NCBI GenBank assembly: GCA_013398955.1
Contig: VWPU01003071.1
Span: 1 to 64,000 of the forward strand
Direction of reading: 5' to 3'
DNA from: Callaeas wilsoni
Taxonomy: Eukaryota > Chordata > Aves > Passeriformes > Callaeidae
Length of the DNA: 64,000 bases
The notes under the pieces are model-generated. The model saw only the letters and a list, made by a program, of their open reading frames with translations. It did no database searches and was not told the DNA's origin. Of this stretch, positions 49,101 to 61,654 are shown in pieces. A program made the position numbers and the translations under genes. Position 1 is the first letter of the stretch, and each line of letters starts with the position of its first letter.

Positions 49101-52100
49101 ATATGCTCTGAGCATACTGTTGTCCAAAGTTTATAGGCATCAGAGCAAAGGAAAATTATAAGGAACATAGGGAAAAAAATATAATGAGGTAGCCTTGTGA
49201 CTAATTATGGACCTTTCTCTTAGAGTATGAAGCATGCCAGAAACACAAAGCCTCTGTGTTTGAAGGTTAACAAGAGAAATGTAGGCTGGCCAGAGGCTGG
49301 TATTTTCATAAGGAATGAGTATAAGTGCATATGACCAGGATGGGTATCAGCAGTCCTACAGAAGGAAATCAAGCAGCGTGATTTGATTAGGTAGGGAATG
49401 GAAGCCCAGGGATGGCGAGCACAGGGAAATCTTGGTGGTCAGTGTGGGTTGGATGGGAGCAAGGCTGAGACTGCATTTCACAAAGAAATAGAGAAGGAAG
49501 TTGCAGTAGCTGACGTATGAAATAAAGGCCCCATTTTAAGGAGCATGAGAATTACATTTACTTAGAAATGCAATGCAATTTTTCTTTTTTTTTTCTTTTT
49601 AGCTCAAATATGTGTGAAAATTTTGAGAACAGGTGAAGACAAAGATGACATACTCTTCAAAGGTCTAGAACATGGGAACAGGGTTATAGCCATACTAAAA
49701 AATTTAATAAGAAGTGGCAATTTTATATCGTGATCTATTAGATTAACATGGGTCTCTGCTGCTTGCTATGGCTTATTTCATTTTCTATAATACAAGCTAT
49801 GTCTGTGTAATGCAAGCTGAAGGCAAAGAATGGATAATCTATTCTTCAAGGAGCATACTTCCTAGGAAGTAGTGTTCCAGGGATTATTAGCTATGCACAG
49901 ATTTAATTGCTTTGATGCCTTACAGCTGACATTAGACAGATCTTCACATCAGTGCTGTCTCATTAATTATATTACCATCAAGTGTTTTTTCATTGTTAGA
50001 GTTTTACAGTAAGTAGCTGCCCTCCGATGAATAAGCATTAATCTCTACCTCTGCCCAAACTAGGAATATGTCATATCAGTATGCACCTTAACTGCATTCT
50101 GGTAATGCTATGAATAGATATGAAAATATAAATATATGTATTACATCTTTTAAAAAATATATTAATATTCTTAAGAGGATCCAGGCTAAAGTACATGGTC
50201 ACATAATTGTTAGGGATAAAAACTATCTAGAGTACATCTATACTATTATATATATTGCAGTTCCTGCATTAGTTCTTTAGAATTATCAGGTTATATTCAT
50301 TTTTTGAGTCCAGATTTATAACAAAAGAGTACCTTGAATTTTCAGTTTGTGCAAATGCAAGGGTCAATGGATTACAAATTCTACTGATTGTGCAGACACA
50401 GGAAAAAGATCAGGAAAGGTTTTGATTAAAAAAAAAGCAGGTGTCTCTTGGAAATGGTCCCATTTTCATTCTTGTGAAATTAGACAACTCTGATGAGATG
50501 ATAGATTTTGTGATTCTCCCTGCTTTACTTACTTTTTTTTTTAAGGAAGGAAAATAAAGCAAGGTTCAGTTGCATGATCAATTTAAAAAAGGTGAGGTTT
50601 TCTGGTAAATCTTGGAAGGTCCCTCTGTTCAAAGGTCAAATAACAAATCAAAATACTTAATATACAGTGTTCTGCATAAAATAATTTTTTACATTAAATA
50701 TGTAGTATTTCCTTTTAAGCATTAATGGAAGACATAAAAAAACCCCCCCAAACATAAAAACCAATCCACCAAACCAAACCAATCAGAGGGCTGGGCAGGG
50801 AGACTTCTTGGGCAGCATTTATCAGCATGACATGATTTTTCTGCACAGAAAGGTGTAAAACACAATAAAAAGTACAAGTTTTCAGAAGCAATGATTTACT
50901 AAGTAGACCAGCATCTCGATCTAATTTTTCAGCAGAAAGGTTTTTTTTTTTCAAATATTTCATAAGTGAAGCAACAGAAAATGTTGGTTTTTAACTAAAA
51001 GTTGTCAAGAGATATTGATGTCTAGAAGTCCATAGAGGCAAATTTATATGAGAAAGATAACTTTCAGCTTTGATCGTGTTTTATTCTAAATAAAATTAAG
51101 GTTCCAAAATGCTTAAGAAAATATAGCCTCCAAACTGCAAATTATTCTTTTTTTTTCTGGTCTTGCAAAGATTCAAGATCTTGCAAGAGATTGTAAAAAA
51201 TTTTTAGCTCTAGTTTTGGACTGGAAGAGTAAAGTATACTCCAGATCCTGCAAGCTCTCATCTCCCCTTTTAACTCTAAAATTATGATGAGTTTCAGAGA
51301 ATTTGATGAGACTTCAGAGGAATAAAGTTAAATATATGCATAAGCAGCGGCAGCAGAGGAGTGAAAGAGATCACAGCATTCCCTAGAACAAAATGCCACG
51401 AATGTAAGAAAATTGGAATTTGACATTTTCAGTAGTGTTTTCCATCAGCTTTGTTTTTTGGCATGCTTTCAGAGCATGCCAGGGAAATGCAGGCTTAAGA
51501 CATTTTGATACAGTCCCTTTGCTTTACAATGCTTGGTATGGTTGTAAAACCATATGTTTAGACATACAATTTATCAAATTTAGATCTTACTTTTTGAAGG
51601 ATTATTTTTCGTCTCTCATTTAAAAAATCGAATTTATTTAGCTTGAACCTCTACTCCTGATATCACATCCAGCTGCTTACTAAAAGACCAATGTGCTTTC
51701 ATTGCTCCCTATGTTTTGCATCTCTTTATTGTAGAATAGTAGACAGTTAATTCTTCCCTTTCAAAAAGCATAACATACTTTAAGATTTTACTATAAAGTA
51801 CCAATAAAATAAAGATAGCAAACCAATAAAACACAATGAATAATGGTAATGGAATAAAATGCAAACTACTTTTATACTTGCATGCATTAAGAAGCAAGAA
51901 CTTTAGCTAATCTTTAAATATGCACATATGCAGAAAAATTTTTCTGACGTACTGAACTATGTGATGAAGAATTAATAGTATCTTCAAAAAAATTTACCGG
52001 CCATTTTAATTCTCAGAGTAAACATGTATACAAATCCATATTTCCTACATCATTTCCATAATTTTGTTCTGAAATCTTTAAGAGGCAAAAGATTGTCTGC

Positions 52101-52533
52101 TTTCGTTTTTCCCATGCTGTTTCTCTGATGGCACTTACAACGTTCTCAGAAAAGAGGAACTCATCAAATGTTATCTTAAGTGTCCACAAAATCTTGAGAA
52201 ATCCTTATTCTTTCTACAGCTCTGCATTTCCTGGAAATCTAAGCCATCAGGCTCAGCATGACAGAGGTGTGTGTACCAGCGTGCCCTTGCTGACTTCAGC
52301 AGGGACAGTGAGCCTTGCACTGGGTAAAGAACTGGCCGTCTCTAACCCTGTCAAGCTGGGGGAAAAAAAAAAAAGAAAGAATGGAGAAGAAATAAGTTTT
52401 TAAAATGACCTTGTGGATGGAAAGAGGAGTACTGTTATGATGAAGAGGAACAGAGTCAAACCTTGATGGTAGATGTTCCATTTTCTTCTGTATCAGTCTG
52501 GCAAATCAGCGTTTCCTCAGTTCCACATCGTCG
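43142..52533. other. AT-rich unique sequence, no supportable gene
   Basis: No gene or recognised transposon. The stretch contains the perfect 15-bp hairpin at 43,975-44,011 and a repeat-free block at about 46,260-46,640 that reads like a conserved non-coding element. If the exon at 52,534-52,727 is real, its 3' UTR would lie at the right end of this stretch. The first minus-strand AATAAA signals there are at 51,730-51,725 and 51,639-51,634. Confidence 0.5.
43975..44011. repeat. Perfect 15-bp inverted repeat (hairpin)
   Basis: The left arm ACAAAACTGTAGTAG (43,975-43,989) and the right arm CTACTACAGTTTTGT (43,997-44,011) are exact reverse complements separated by 7 nt. Transcribed from either strand this would fold into a stable stem. 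No transposon ends or target duplications are visible around it. Confidence 0.95.
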
Positions 52534-52727
52534 TTATGCTACCACTTTCCCTCCAGCCATCCTTCTCATCTCTTTTAACTGGATGCCCTTCAGTGCAGAG
52601 TCTTTTGGGTGCTTGAACAGCTTCCAGCTCGATGGGGGCTGGTGCTCTGCCAGAGACTCCAGGAACTGGTCTAATAAGCCGTTTGTGTACTGCTTGCCAT
52701 TCAAAATGAGCTTTGTACAGCCCTGCC
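52534..52727 (-). CDS. Candidate terminal coding exon (minus strand), unidentified protein
   Basis: On the minus strand a good acceptor (CACTGCCTATTTCAG) ends just before 52,727. It is followed by 63 full codons and a TAA at 52,536-52,534, entered in phase 1. About two thirds of third positions are G or C, although the surroundings are AT-rich, and codons such as CTG, AAG, GAG, TTC and CAC dominate, as in real vertebrate exons. The peptide begins QGCTKLILNGKQYTNGLLDQ and ends MRRMAGGKVVA; it is soluble, basic and has no membrane segment. I do not recognise the family. A second frame of the same segment is also open but has poorer codon use, and a 164-codon plus-strand frame overlaps it. A minus-strand AATAAA lies about 0.8 kb downstream. 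It may be the last exon of a gene entering from the right, or a relic. Confidence 0.33.
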
Positions 52728-55700
52728 CTGAAATAGGCAGTGAATTGGACATGAGAGCTTTCAGAAAACTGAAACTGAGAATTAGAGTTGACAAAACAAA
52801 GATGGTTGGCCAGGTCTCTTGTCTGTCACTGGAGGATGTCATGGGTAACTCAATTAAACATAACCGAATTCCACTGAAGCAGAGGAATGGAAAATCTGAA
52901 CTGATGCATGTGAAGATGAATGTGTGGCAGAGGAGCAAGGACCCAGACTGTGTCTAAACTAAAGATTGCTGGCGAGGTGGCTGTAAAATTGGTTGAGAAG
53001 GGATGTTAAGTGTGAGATGAAGGTCAAGCTGAAGCAGCAAATTTTTAGGGAGAACATTAAATATCAAGTGGCAAGATGAGGACAATGCACATTAGCCTGT
53101 AGAGACAGAATTGGTTGTGTTGTTTTATATGACTTGCAAGGAGTGTGTGTGAGATTATAACACTGGATCAGAAAAACATATATAAGGTGTTTTTTCACAC
53201 TACTCAAAAAACCCAATACATCCAGGACAAATAATGTACAAATGTTGGTAGTATATTGAGCTTATAAGCCCACATTATACACCTCATTTTTCATGGTATC
53301 ATGTCTTTACCCTATGGGCCTTCTTTTCATGGAAAACACTTCTTATGTAGCTATGCATATACTTTCTCCTTTTAAAATGGCTTTTGAATGGCAAGCTTTC
53401 ATCTGGCGCTGAGTTCACACATTGTCCTAAAAAGCTTATTTTTAAAATACATTTCTAAAGCTATCAATACTTCATGGGGATGTGAAAAGCAGCCAGTTCA
53501 GAAGCATGGACTGTCTTGTACCAGTCTGCCTCTGTTCAAAGGGATGCACCAGCATCCCCCAGCAGTGGCAGCCAGGGCAAGCAGTGCCCACATTGCAAAC
53601 TGCAGCATCTCAGATGCCAAATGCATCTTCTCACATGGACCTGTTGCTTCTTAAGCAACAGGGAAAGGAGAATGGGCTTTCCTGAGGGACCTCAGCCTTG
53701 GTTTGTTTGTGTGCTTAGGGGCAAACAATGCTGCTGACATGAAACCTCCATGGACAGCTCCTCCACCCCAGAAAGTACTGGGCCAGCTCAGGGCACCCTG
53801 CTGGGGACGGACTGATGATTTTCCATCTGGCCTTACAGGTTGCATGAGGCTATGGGGAAAAGACTGCCTTTTTATTTAAGAAGGAGATTTTCTTGAAAGG
53901 CAACCATCTCTTACGTAAAATTTGTTAATTTGCTTCTCTCTTTGCCTTTCTAACTAGAAAAACTCCTTACTGCAGAGCTGCTGTCTCAAGAGTATCTATG
54001 CAGCTCCCAAGCTCCTAGATTCTTCACACTATGTAATGCTGAACACCATGAAACACCGCTTCATTAATAGCTTTCCTGTGACTGTCTCCAGTAGGGCTGA
54101 GCCCTCATGTCTGTGTTTGCTAGATGTTTTAACGTAAAACAGAAATTTGTTCTGGATCACCTATTTTAATGTAAATTGTGGCGGCTGTTGAAGGTGCCAA
54201 TTAGACTGACAAGCCTACAAGTGCAGGCCTAACTTTCCACAACTTAAGTAGTAATGTGTTATTTCTGTTACTGTATTGAGGCAGCTGTCACAAACTAATC
54301 CAGCCTGTGGGCCTCATCCTACAAGGCAGAGTACCTACCTACCTACCTCATACAGCAATTTAAAACCTAAGCGTTGTGTTGGTAATGAAAAATGTGCTGA
54401 GTGAGGAGGGGAACAGGGACATAAGGATGACTCAGTACTACTTAGCCTGAAATGAAACAACCCCAGCTTGTCTGGGGTACCTGAATTTTAACAAGCACAT
54501 GTTTTTCGTCTTCTTTAAGACAAGAGATTGTTTGGAAGGAGGGAAATTTTTGGAGGATCCCTCTTACAAAAGAGGAGAGCACAAGAAAACTGGTATTACT
54601 GGCAAAGGTAAGGAAGGGGTCAACAACAGAAACAAGAGGATAGCCTAGGCAGGTATTTCACAGCAAGCAAAGAGAAAAGGTTTGTAGTGGATTATAGCTG
54701 AAGTGACAAGTAGTGGTGCTAAAATTACTTTTTAGATGGATAGTTCACTCTACCGGTGAATGCAGCCCCTCTGACTTTCTCAAGATGGTACTGACAAGCC
54801 AGGAAAAGGATTGTTGCAGTAACTTTCTGGTCATAGCATGGGAATAAGAAATTTAGCTGTGAGGGTGGAGGGGAGAGGTAGCACGTTTTTGAAAGGTTAT
54901 AGAAGAAAAAAGTGTACAACTTCATCTCTGGTGTAGCTTTAGGATCAAGGAGAGAACTACTGTAAAGAGGAAACTGGCAAAGAAGATGGAGTGGTTTCTG
55001 CAAAAGAAAAAATACTCTTGTCATGCAAAGATTTGGAGATCTGTTTTGTGCCTGTGGTGACACGACATCCATAAGGAGATTTGAAGATTCAGGCCATCAT
55101 TTATACGTGATGAAATAGGGAGTAATTTAAGTTAGCCAAGGTAAGCAGAGGAAATTACACTAACTAGCTATTTGCCCAGTTTCAGGGCTGCAAGTGAGTC
55201 AAAATGATATAAAGAAGAACATTGCTACAGTTAGCCTCTTCCATGCCTAATTTGTCAACTGCAGTCATTGCTCTCCATGTCACCATCACAACCTGCACAG
55301 CAAATGACTGCAGTGTTACAGACTGAGGCGTATGTGAGGAATAAGCAGAAGAAAAAAATTAGTCCATCATTAATAATTTTGTTTCTCAGACAGAGAAATT
55401 CCACTCAGAATTGTTTACATGCCTTAAGTTTTTTATTTTCAGGAAAGTTAATTTTATACAGATATTACTGAAGGTTTTATCTTTGCCTCTCAGAGACTTC
55501 TGTTTAACTGTGTTTTGTCAGTCTAGCGAGTCTAAGCTCAAGTTGAAAGTAATTTGTGTTCTCTGCAGTACCAACGACCATCAGTTGAAGTATAACTCTT
55601 ATCTGTGAATCATGGTATAGCTCAGATAGCTTTCCCATTATCACATTGGTTTTACAAATGAGAGTCCTAAAATAGAGCTTTTTAAGCAGAAAAAATATGC

Positions 55701-57269
55701 CAATGGAGAAGACTCATTCAGGAAGAATTACATATATATAGTAGCAATTTCTTTTAGGACTATAAACAAACTCTCTGCTGTACACATGATCAGTGCAAAC
55801 ACAAAGTGAAGACACAGCAAACCTTAAATGGTGACTGCTGCCATAAATGTCTTCAAATGCCACACTAATTCCACCATCTGAGCAGGTACTGAAGGAAGTT
55901 TGATATTTTTCAGGAGAAATTTAAGAAGTCTGAGAAGTATCTTGCGGGTTTTATAGGAAATGTATTTATTTGGAATTATGTTTGAATTTTCTGTGCACTT
56001 GGTTTTCATCCAACTATCATGCTATGAAAAAAAATTATAAAAATATCTTACGATTAGCTAATAAATTATTCTGAAAGACGTAAAAAGCATTTTTCCTTCA
56101 GTATATACATTCTCTATTTAGTGAAAAAGACTACTTTCAAACAGGTAAGCATTTCTGCAGAGGAGCTACTGATTAAGTTATGTGCAGCTCTCTTACTGTA
56201 AGTCAACAATTTCTATGTCCTTGAAACAAATTGGCAGCTGCTTGCAATCTAGCAGGAGTGTCAGCAGAAGTGACCCATATGTCAACCTTTCACTTTGCAG
56301 CCCTCTGCTGATTGTGAAAGAAGAGTGAAAAAATTCCAAGAATTTCCGGTTCTCCCACTTAAAGTACTGCAATATGTGGGAGTTTCAGATCTATAAGTTC
56401 TTGAGCTATTTAAAAAAAAAAAGCCAAAATTTCATAAAGACAAATGTTTGCACGGTTTCATGTACTTTTCCTTTGAGGAGACTGGGTGCTTCACTTGAGT
56501 AATCTTACCTAAGGTGCAGTGGGCATCTTTTAAAGTGTATCCCCTATTTACTTCATTCCTTAGAATGTTTTAGGATCACTTGTAGTAAAACTGTGATTTT
56601 CAAAGGGTCTCCCCGTACTTCAGTAGTCAGCTTCAGCTGAAACAGGACCTGAGTGCCTAACATCTTTTTGGTGGTTGTACTGACATTTCTAATTCTAGTC
56701 CCAAGACAGACCAAAGGATATGCAGGAGTTAAGGGAGGAAGGACAAAAATCTAGATTTTACTTCTTAAAATCAAGACCAGTTTACCTAGATAATTTTACA
56801 TAATTCTTCTAAAAGAGATGGCAAGTTTTTAAATTCTTCTGCCCACTGACACTGAACTATGTTGTGGTGATAAGTAGGTAACATGGCTAGTTTCACACTA
56901 AATTCTATTTCTCAAAAAGACAGCAATGACAAAAGGTAACATAGATCACATATGAGCTACTGTTCTATTGAGTAAGATAGTTTTGTAGTGCTAGTTTCCT
57001 TGGGTAATTACCTTATTATCTTTAATTTGGAAGGCTGAAGTTCTGAAAATTTTGCAATCCCTCAGCCAATTTGAATGATTCATGTTCTGAATCCTTAAAA
57101 CCACAGTGAATCCAGTGAGAACCTCTTCATTTCTGCGTTTCTTTTTGGTCTGTGTTTTTCTTTGTAGAAGGCCTTATAGACACTACATAATCTCTTCACA
57201 GAAAATACCTTCAAGGCACTGTGTCCTGTCAGTAAAGTTTCCTTGGCTCATCATATTAGATGGTGACAG
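52728..57269. other. Unique sequence, possible intron of a minus-strand gene
   Basis: No recognised repeat except (CTAC)4 at 54,332-54,348. If the exon at 52.5 kb is real, this would be intron. An exon-like 55-bp segment lies at 55,823-55,877 on the minus strand (acceptor CTTCAGTACCTGCTCAG, weak donor AAG/GTTTGC, frame open throughout). A strong isolated minus-strand acceptor (TTTTTTCTTTTGCAG) ends at about 55,000. Confidence 0.4.
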
Positions 57270-57274
57270 GCTGA
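57270..57274. repeat. Left target-site duplication of the ERVL-like LTR
   Basis: GCTGA directly before the TG of the LTR, identical to 58,353-58,357 directly after its CA. Confidence 0.85.
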
Positions 57275-58352
57275 TGTATTTGGTTTGTGTGGAAAGGTTT
57301 TGGTAGTGAGGGGGTTACAGGAGTGGCTTCTGTGAGAAGCTGCCAGAACCTTCCTTGATGTCCAGAGAAGTCAATGCCAGCTGGTTCCAAGACAGACATG
57401 CCACTGGCCAAGGGTGAGTCCATGGTGGCTGCACTGCTGGGATACCACGTTTAAGGAGAAAGTTACTGCGTAGAGCAAGTGCAGCTGGAGAAGAGAGGAG
57501 TGAGGGTTTGTGAGAGGAACAGCTCTGCAGGCACCAAAGTCACTGCAGAAGGAGGGGCAGGAGGTGCTCCAGACACCGAAGCTGAGATTCCCTACAGCCT
57601 GTGGTGCAGACTATGGTCATACAGGCTGTCACCTGCAGCCCATGGAGGTCTACAGTGGAGCAGAGATCCATCTGAAGTCCTTGGAGGACTCCATGCCAGA
57701 GCAGGTGGATTCCCAAAGGAGGTTGTGGATTCTTGGGAAGCCTGTAATTGGAACAGGCTCCTGGCAGGACCTATGGCACCATGGAGAGAGGAGCCCACAC
57801 AGGAGCAGGTTTTCTAACAGGACTTGTGAACCTGCAGGGGACCCACTCTGGAGCAGTTCACAAAGAACTGTGGTAAGGACTCATGTCGGAAAAGTTCATG
57901 GAAGACTGTATCCCTGCATCCTGTGGGAGTGACATCATACTGGAGCAGGGAAGAGTGTGAGGAGTCCTCTCCATGAGGAGAAAAGAGCAGCAGAAACCAT
58001 GTGTGATGAAGTGATCATAAATCCCATTCCCCTGTGCTGCAGTGGAGGGAGGAGGTAGAGAGAATGGGGAGTGAATTTGAGTCTGGGAAGAAGGGAGGAA
58101 TTGGAGAAAGGTGTTCTTAAGAACTGATTTTATTTCTCGTTATCCTACTCTAATTTAATTGGTAATAAATGAATTTTTTCCCCAAGCCAATTCTGTTTGC
58201 CTGTGACGGTACTTGGTGAGTGATCTCTCCTGTCCTTACCTCAACCCACAAGTGTTTTGTTCTATTTTTCCTCTCCTCTGTCCAGCCAGGAGGGAGAGCA
58301 ATAGAATGGCTTTGGCTGGCACCGGGCCTCCAGCCAGGGTTAGCCCAGCCCA
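57275..58352 (+). mobile_element. Solo LTR of an avian ERVL-like retrovirus, 1,078 bp
   Basis: The LTR starts TGTATTTGG and ends GCCCAGCCCA (TG...CA). It is flanked by exact 5-bp target duplications GCTGA at 57,270-57,274 and 58,353-58,357. Recognisable parts of this common bird LTR are GTGGCTTCTGTGAGAAGCTG near the start, the repeated 'ctggagcag' modules, CAGGGAAGAGTGTGAGGAGT, a polyadenylation signal AATAAA at 58,164-58,169 and the downstream GTGAGTGATCTCTCCTGTCC. A 5-bp duplication is usual for ERVL. No internal gag, pol or env region is present between two LTRs, so this is a solo LTR left by recombination. Frames of 112 and 140 codons within it are not genes. The family name is from memory; the boundaries are seen directly. 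Confidence 0.92.
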
Positions 58353-58357
58353 GCTGA
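58353..58357. repeat. Right target-site duplication of the ERVL-like LTR
   Basis: GCTGA directly after the terminal CA of the LTR, matching the copy on the left side. Together they fix both ends of the element. Confidence 0.85.
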
Positions 58358-58677
58358 ATTTCTCACATGCCCATACTGGACAAGTATTGCAGTTAGGGCA
58401 CCTCACGACACAAAACAGACCTCTGACCTGAGTAAGAAGAGCTGACTGAAATGGTGCATCAGCAATGGTACCTCACTCCATCTCACATAAAAACCCAATC
58501 CCCAATCCAACGAGACAATAGACTTCTTTGATATGACACCACCAGTGAAGTGGCACATAAAGGAGTCACAGTAACAGGGTGAAGTATAATTATTGTTTCT
58601 GCAATTTTGTTGGACATCATACTGGCACAGTGTGTGTCTTGTCTCACTCTATGCATGGCGCTCCCAGGACTGCATTA

Positions 58678-58866
58678 TTATTTCTCACGGCATGAAAAGA
58701 TGTGATCTTTATAAGTAAATGGCAGATGATTTCCTGCCAGCTCAGTGGCAAACGTAACTTCTCCTCCATGAACTTTGGATTCTTTCTGTGAAGCTGTGTT
58801 CTTACTAAGGATGACATTGGATGTGGCAGTACTGACCACAAAGATGCTCCCATAATGCATGCAAGG
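58678..58866 (-). CDS. Weak exon-like segment (minus strand)
   Basis: On the minus strand an acceptor-like AAATTTTCAG precedes 58,866. The frame that follows is open for 62 codons to a TAA at 58,678. It reads in a protein-like way (HYGSIFVVSTATSNVILSK...), and a donor-like CTTA/GTAAGA lies inside it, about 60 bases from the start. The polypyrimidine tract is poor. It lies between two solo LTRs on the same strand as the better candidate at 52.5 kb, which is the main reason to list it. I do not recognise a product, and chance is quite possible. Confidence 0.15.
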   Translation of the reverse strand, partial: PCMHYGSIFVVSTATSNVILSKNTASQKESKVHGGEVTFATELAGNHLPFTYKDHIFSCREK

Positions 58867-60943
58867 CTGAAAATTTACTCAGTCCCTCTGGGGTCTTTTC
58901 CGCAGCAGATGAGAGAAGCTTGATTTTTTCCAGGAGATTTTATCCTCCTTTTTTCACCTGGAGCTCATTTTGCCAGGGCATTTATTTCCTCTGGCTTCAT
59001 GAGAGTAGTCGTTCTGCATGGATACATCTGTGACCCTATGAAAAGGTAAGTGTAAAAGGGATAACTATAAATTCTGTTTAAGGATCAGTGGCAAGGAATA
59101 AAATGGAAGTAACGAAACTAGCCAGAAGGCACTGACATTAGATGGGAGTCTTACTAATCCTCCTCCCCCATCTTACTGACGCTTTAAAGTCTTGAAAATT
59201 GTCCTTCAGGGTAAGTTTAATGTGCAGAAAGTAAAGACTTATCTACATGACCCTCATTAGCATTTATGGGGACTTGTTTTGGATTATGGTCTGGGAACCT
59301 TGCTGCTGGAGCTTGCAAAGTATAGCAGTGGAGCACAATTTATGCATTACAAGTCCAAGGATGGCAGAAGCTTCTTGTTATCTTTCACAGGAAAGAGTGT
59401 TGAAGGACAGGTATGCAGGAAAAAGCTTTCCTAGAATCATTGCTGAATGAGCCATTGCAGCTCAGACTTTTTGGTTTTTTTCTGCAGAGCAGATTACAAA
59501 GAACCTGACATTCAAAAGGCAATGGACATTTCCTAGCTATTCCTGTTGCAGATGCATCTGCATTTCGTATAAACTCACTTTGAGGCAACTACAATAAATA
59601 AACACTAACAATAATAATGAACATAATGGAGAACACAGAGACTACTGAGTAAGGCCTCAGCAGTGAGGCTTGCTCTGAGCTCCACTCCATCCTTCCAGGC
59701 AGTCAATTCAGCTTGGCCTCAGGGACAAAAGCAGGCAAAGAAAACTGCAAGGTCAGTCCAGGGCAAACCTTGGATAGAAAAAGCAGAAAGAACTACCAGA
59801 AACAGCATCTTCTAATGAGAAGGCAGAGCTGTTTGGCCTTTGAGATGTGTAAAGAAAAAGCTGCTTGAATGCAGCCCCAGTTGCCCCTCTCCCTGGCAGG
59901 ATCTGTGCAGGCACTGACTGCATTGCCACCACCACAAAGATCTGGAAGGGAGAGCCCTCAGCACAGCCCTGACGCTGCTCCAGGAGGGTGATAACCGTGT
60001 ACCTGTTAACAGTACAGGGCTCCCACTCAGCACCACGGCTCTTCACAACTTTTAACTAACTTCCTTTACTCTTAAGGATTATTTGTTATGAGCTGAGCAC
60101 AGGATTAGGAGTACGCGTGGACTTGAGGTTTATAAGGTTTGGTACAGAAAAATAGACTGCCTTCTTGATTTGCGTTCTGCTGTAGCAACAACCTCTCACT
60201 TTGCAATGGATGAGAACAGAAGATCAAAAGTCTATTTTGAGACCGTCTGGAATTCACTCTACAGATGTTGCTCTTAACAAGATGCTTTTAAACTAAATCA
60301 ATTTGTTTTTAATTTCACACACATACTACGTTGTTTCTAGAGCTTGCAAGTCACAACTCCGTCTGAACATGCAACCTCAAATCTATATTGAGGAAAATAA
60401 ACCTTTTTTAGCTTTTAGTTTTAAAAAGTATATCCTATACAACGGACATCTTGCAGAACAGTTTTTCTGGCTAAACCTAGCTAACACAAATGCTTACCTA
60501 ATGAGGATTTAATGGATGTAGAAGATACAGTACTGTGCTCTGATTCACAATCAGTAACCAGGATAAAACTTTCCAGATTGGTTCCCTGAACTAGATAGTT
60601 CCAGATATTTTAGGAGTCTCCATCAACATCCAAAAGTTATCCATGAAATCAAGTGACACTTTAAGATTTTAATTTGATATTATTTGCTGCGCTTGCAAAT
60701 GTAGCTCTCAGTGAATGAAATTTAGTTTAAATGTCATGGCGTTCTTAGGATTTTTGTTTTTAAGAGTATCCCTTAAAAGCCGACAAATAGCCATCTGCTT
60801 TGAAAACTCTTAATTTTTAGTGTCTCAAGTGCCTGTGACTCCTCAAAACTGGGCAATTTTTCCCCAGGCATTTAAATGTTAATTTATTTAATGTTGACTC
60901 ATTCCACTTAATATATTGATTTAAGAGAATATTGCAAAGTCAC

Positions 60944-61065
60944 CTTCACATAAAATGCAAATAAAAAATTCCAAGGGATAGGAATGTGCTGCCCTAGCTG
61001 CCCCTTTAGATCTGCGCAGTTGGGTAGGATGTGAATCCTTGAGATGTCATGGTTTGCCATTCTGA
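60944..61065 (-). CDS. Weak exon-like segment with good splice sites (minus strand)
   Basis: The minus-strand acceptor AATCTTCTTTCAG ends just before 61,065 and a good donor GTGAAG/GTGACT follows 60,944, giving a 122-bp segment. One frame is open from end to end (contains MANHDISRIHILPNCADL) and would leave in phase 0. The codon bias is not strong. Good splice sites around an open 120-bp segment occur by chance in 64 kb, so this is only a candidate. Confidence 0.15.
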
Positions 61066-61648
61066 CTGAAAGAAGATTATTTGCATTTTGGTACGAGACA
61101 CTGCAAGAAACGATACTTAGCTGCAAGGTGGCAAAGGAGGGCAACTGAGGACTCTGCAAGAAGCCGTGCAGTGAGAGCAGGCCCCACCACCGAGGCTGGC
61201 AGGGGGACCTGCGCCCACCCTCACATGGAAGCAGCAGCAGCAGCTCCTCACAGGCAAAGGAGGTTGCTGGCTGGCTCACTGGCCAGACTACCCTGGGATA
61301 CTGAGACAGCCTTCAAAGCCAGTGCTGCCATTTTTACCAGTTGCTGCTGGCTATATGACTGGTTGGAAAATTTCTGACAGAATAATGTTTCCACTAAAGA
61401 GACAGTTCTATTAAAATTGACACATTTCAAAGAAAGAATGACAGAGTTGATTCATTTGGACTTCTCCTGTTTGAGAAATGAGGCTTTTCATTTCAATTCT
61501 CTGCCATGAAAACAGTTCATCTCTACTTTCACCACTTTGATTTACTGTGCATTTAAATACTAAATGAGGTGCTGTATACACATAACATAGATAGATAGTA
61601 TTCTGACATTACAGTGACCTAGTGATTTAACTTTATGAAAAAGGTTTC

Positions 61649-61654
61649 ACAATG
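61649..61654. repeat. Left target-site duplication of the 380-bp LTR
   Basis: ACAATG directly before TGTCAC of the LTR; the same six bases follow the element at 62,035-62,040. Confidence 0.85.

Larger units (their letters stand above)
58358..61648. other. Unique sequence between two solo LTRs
   Basis: No recognised repeat. It contains two weak minus-strand exon-like segments (58,678-58,866 and 60,944-61,065). A GC-richer block at 59,800-60,030 has a 97-codon minus-strand frame with acceptor-like CAG sites but no clear donor. Confidence 0.45.

Noticed and set aside
52463..52957. 164-codon plus-strand frame
   Set aside because: It overlaps the minus-strand exon candidate, which explains the lack of stops; its own composition is poor and no plus-strand splice or Kozak evidence supports it.
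57479..57932. Plus-strand frames of 112 and 140 codons
   Set aside because: Both lie wholly inside the ERVL-like LTR, which does not encode protein.
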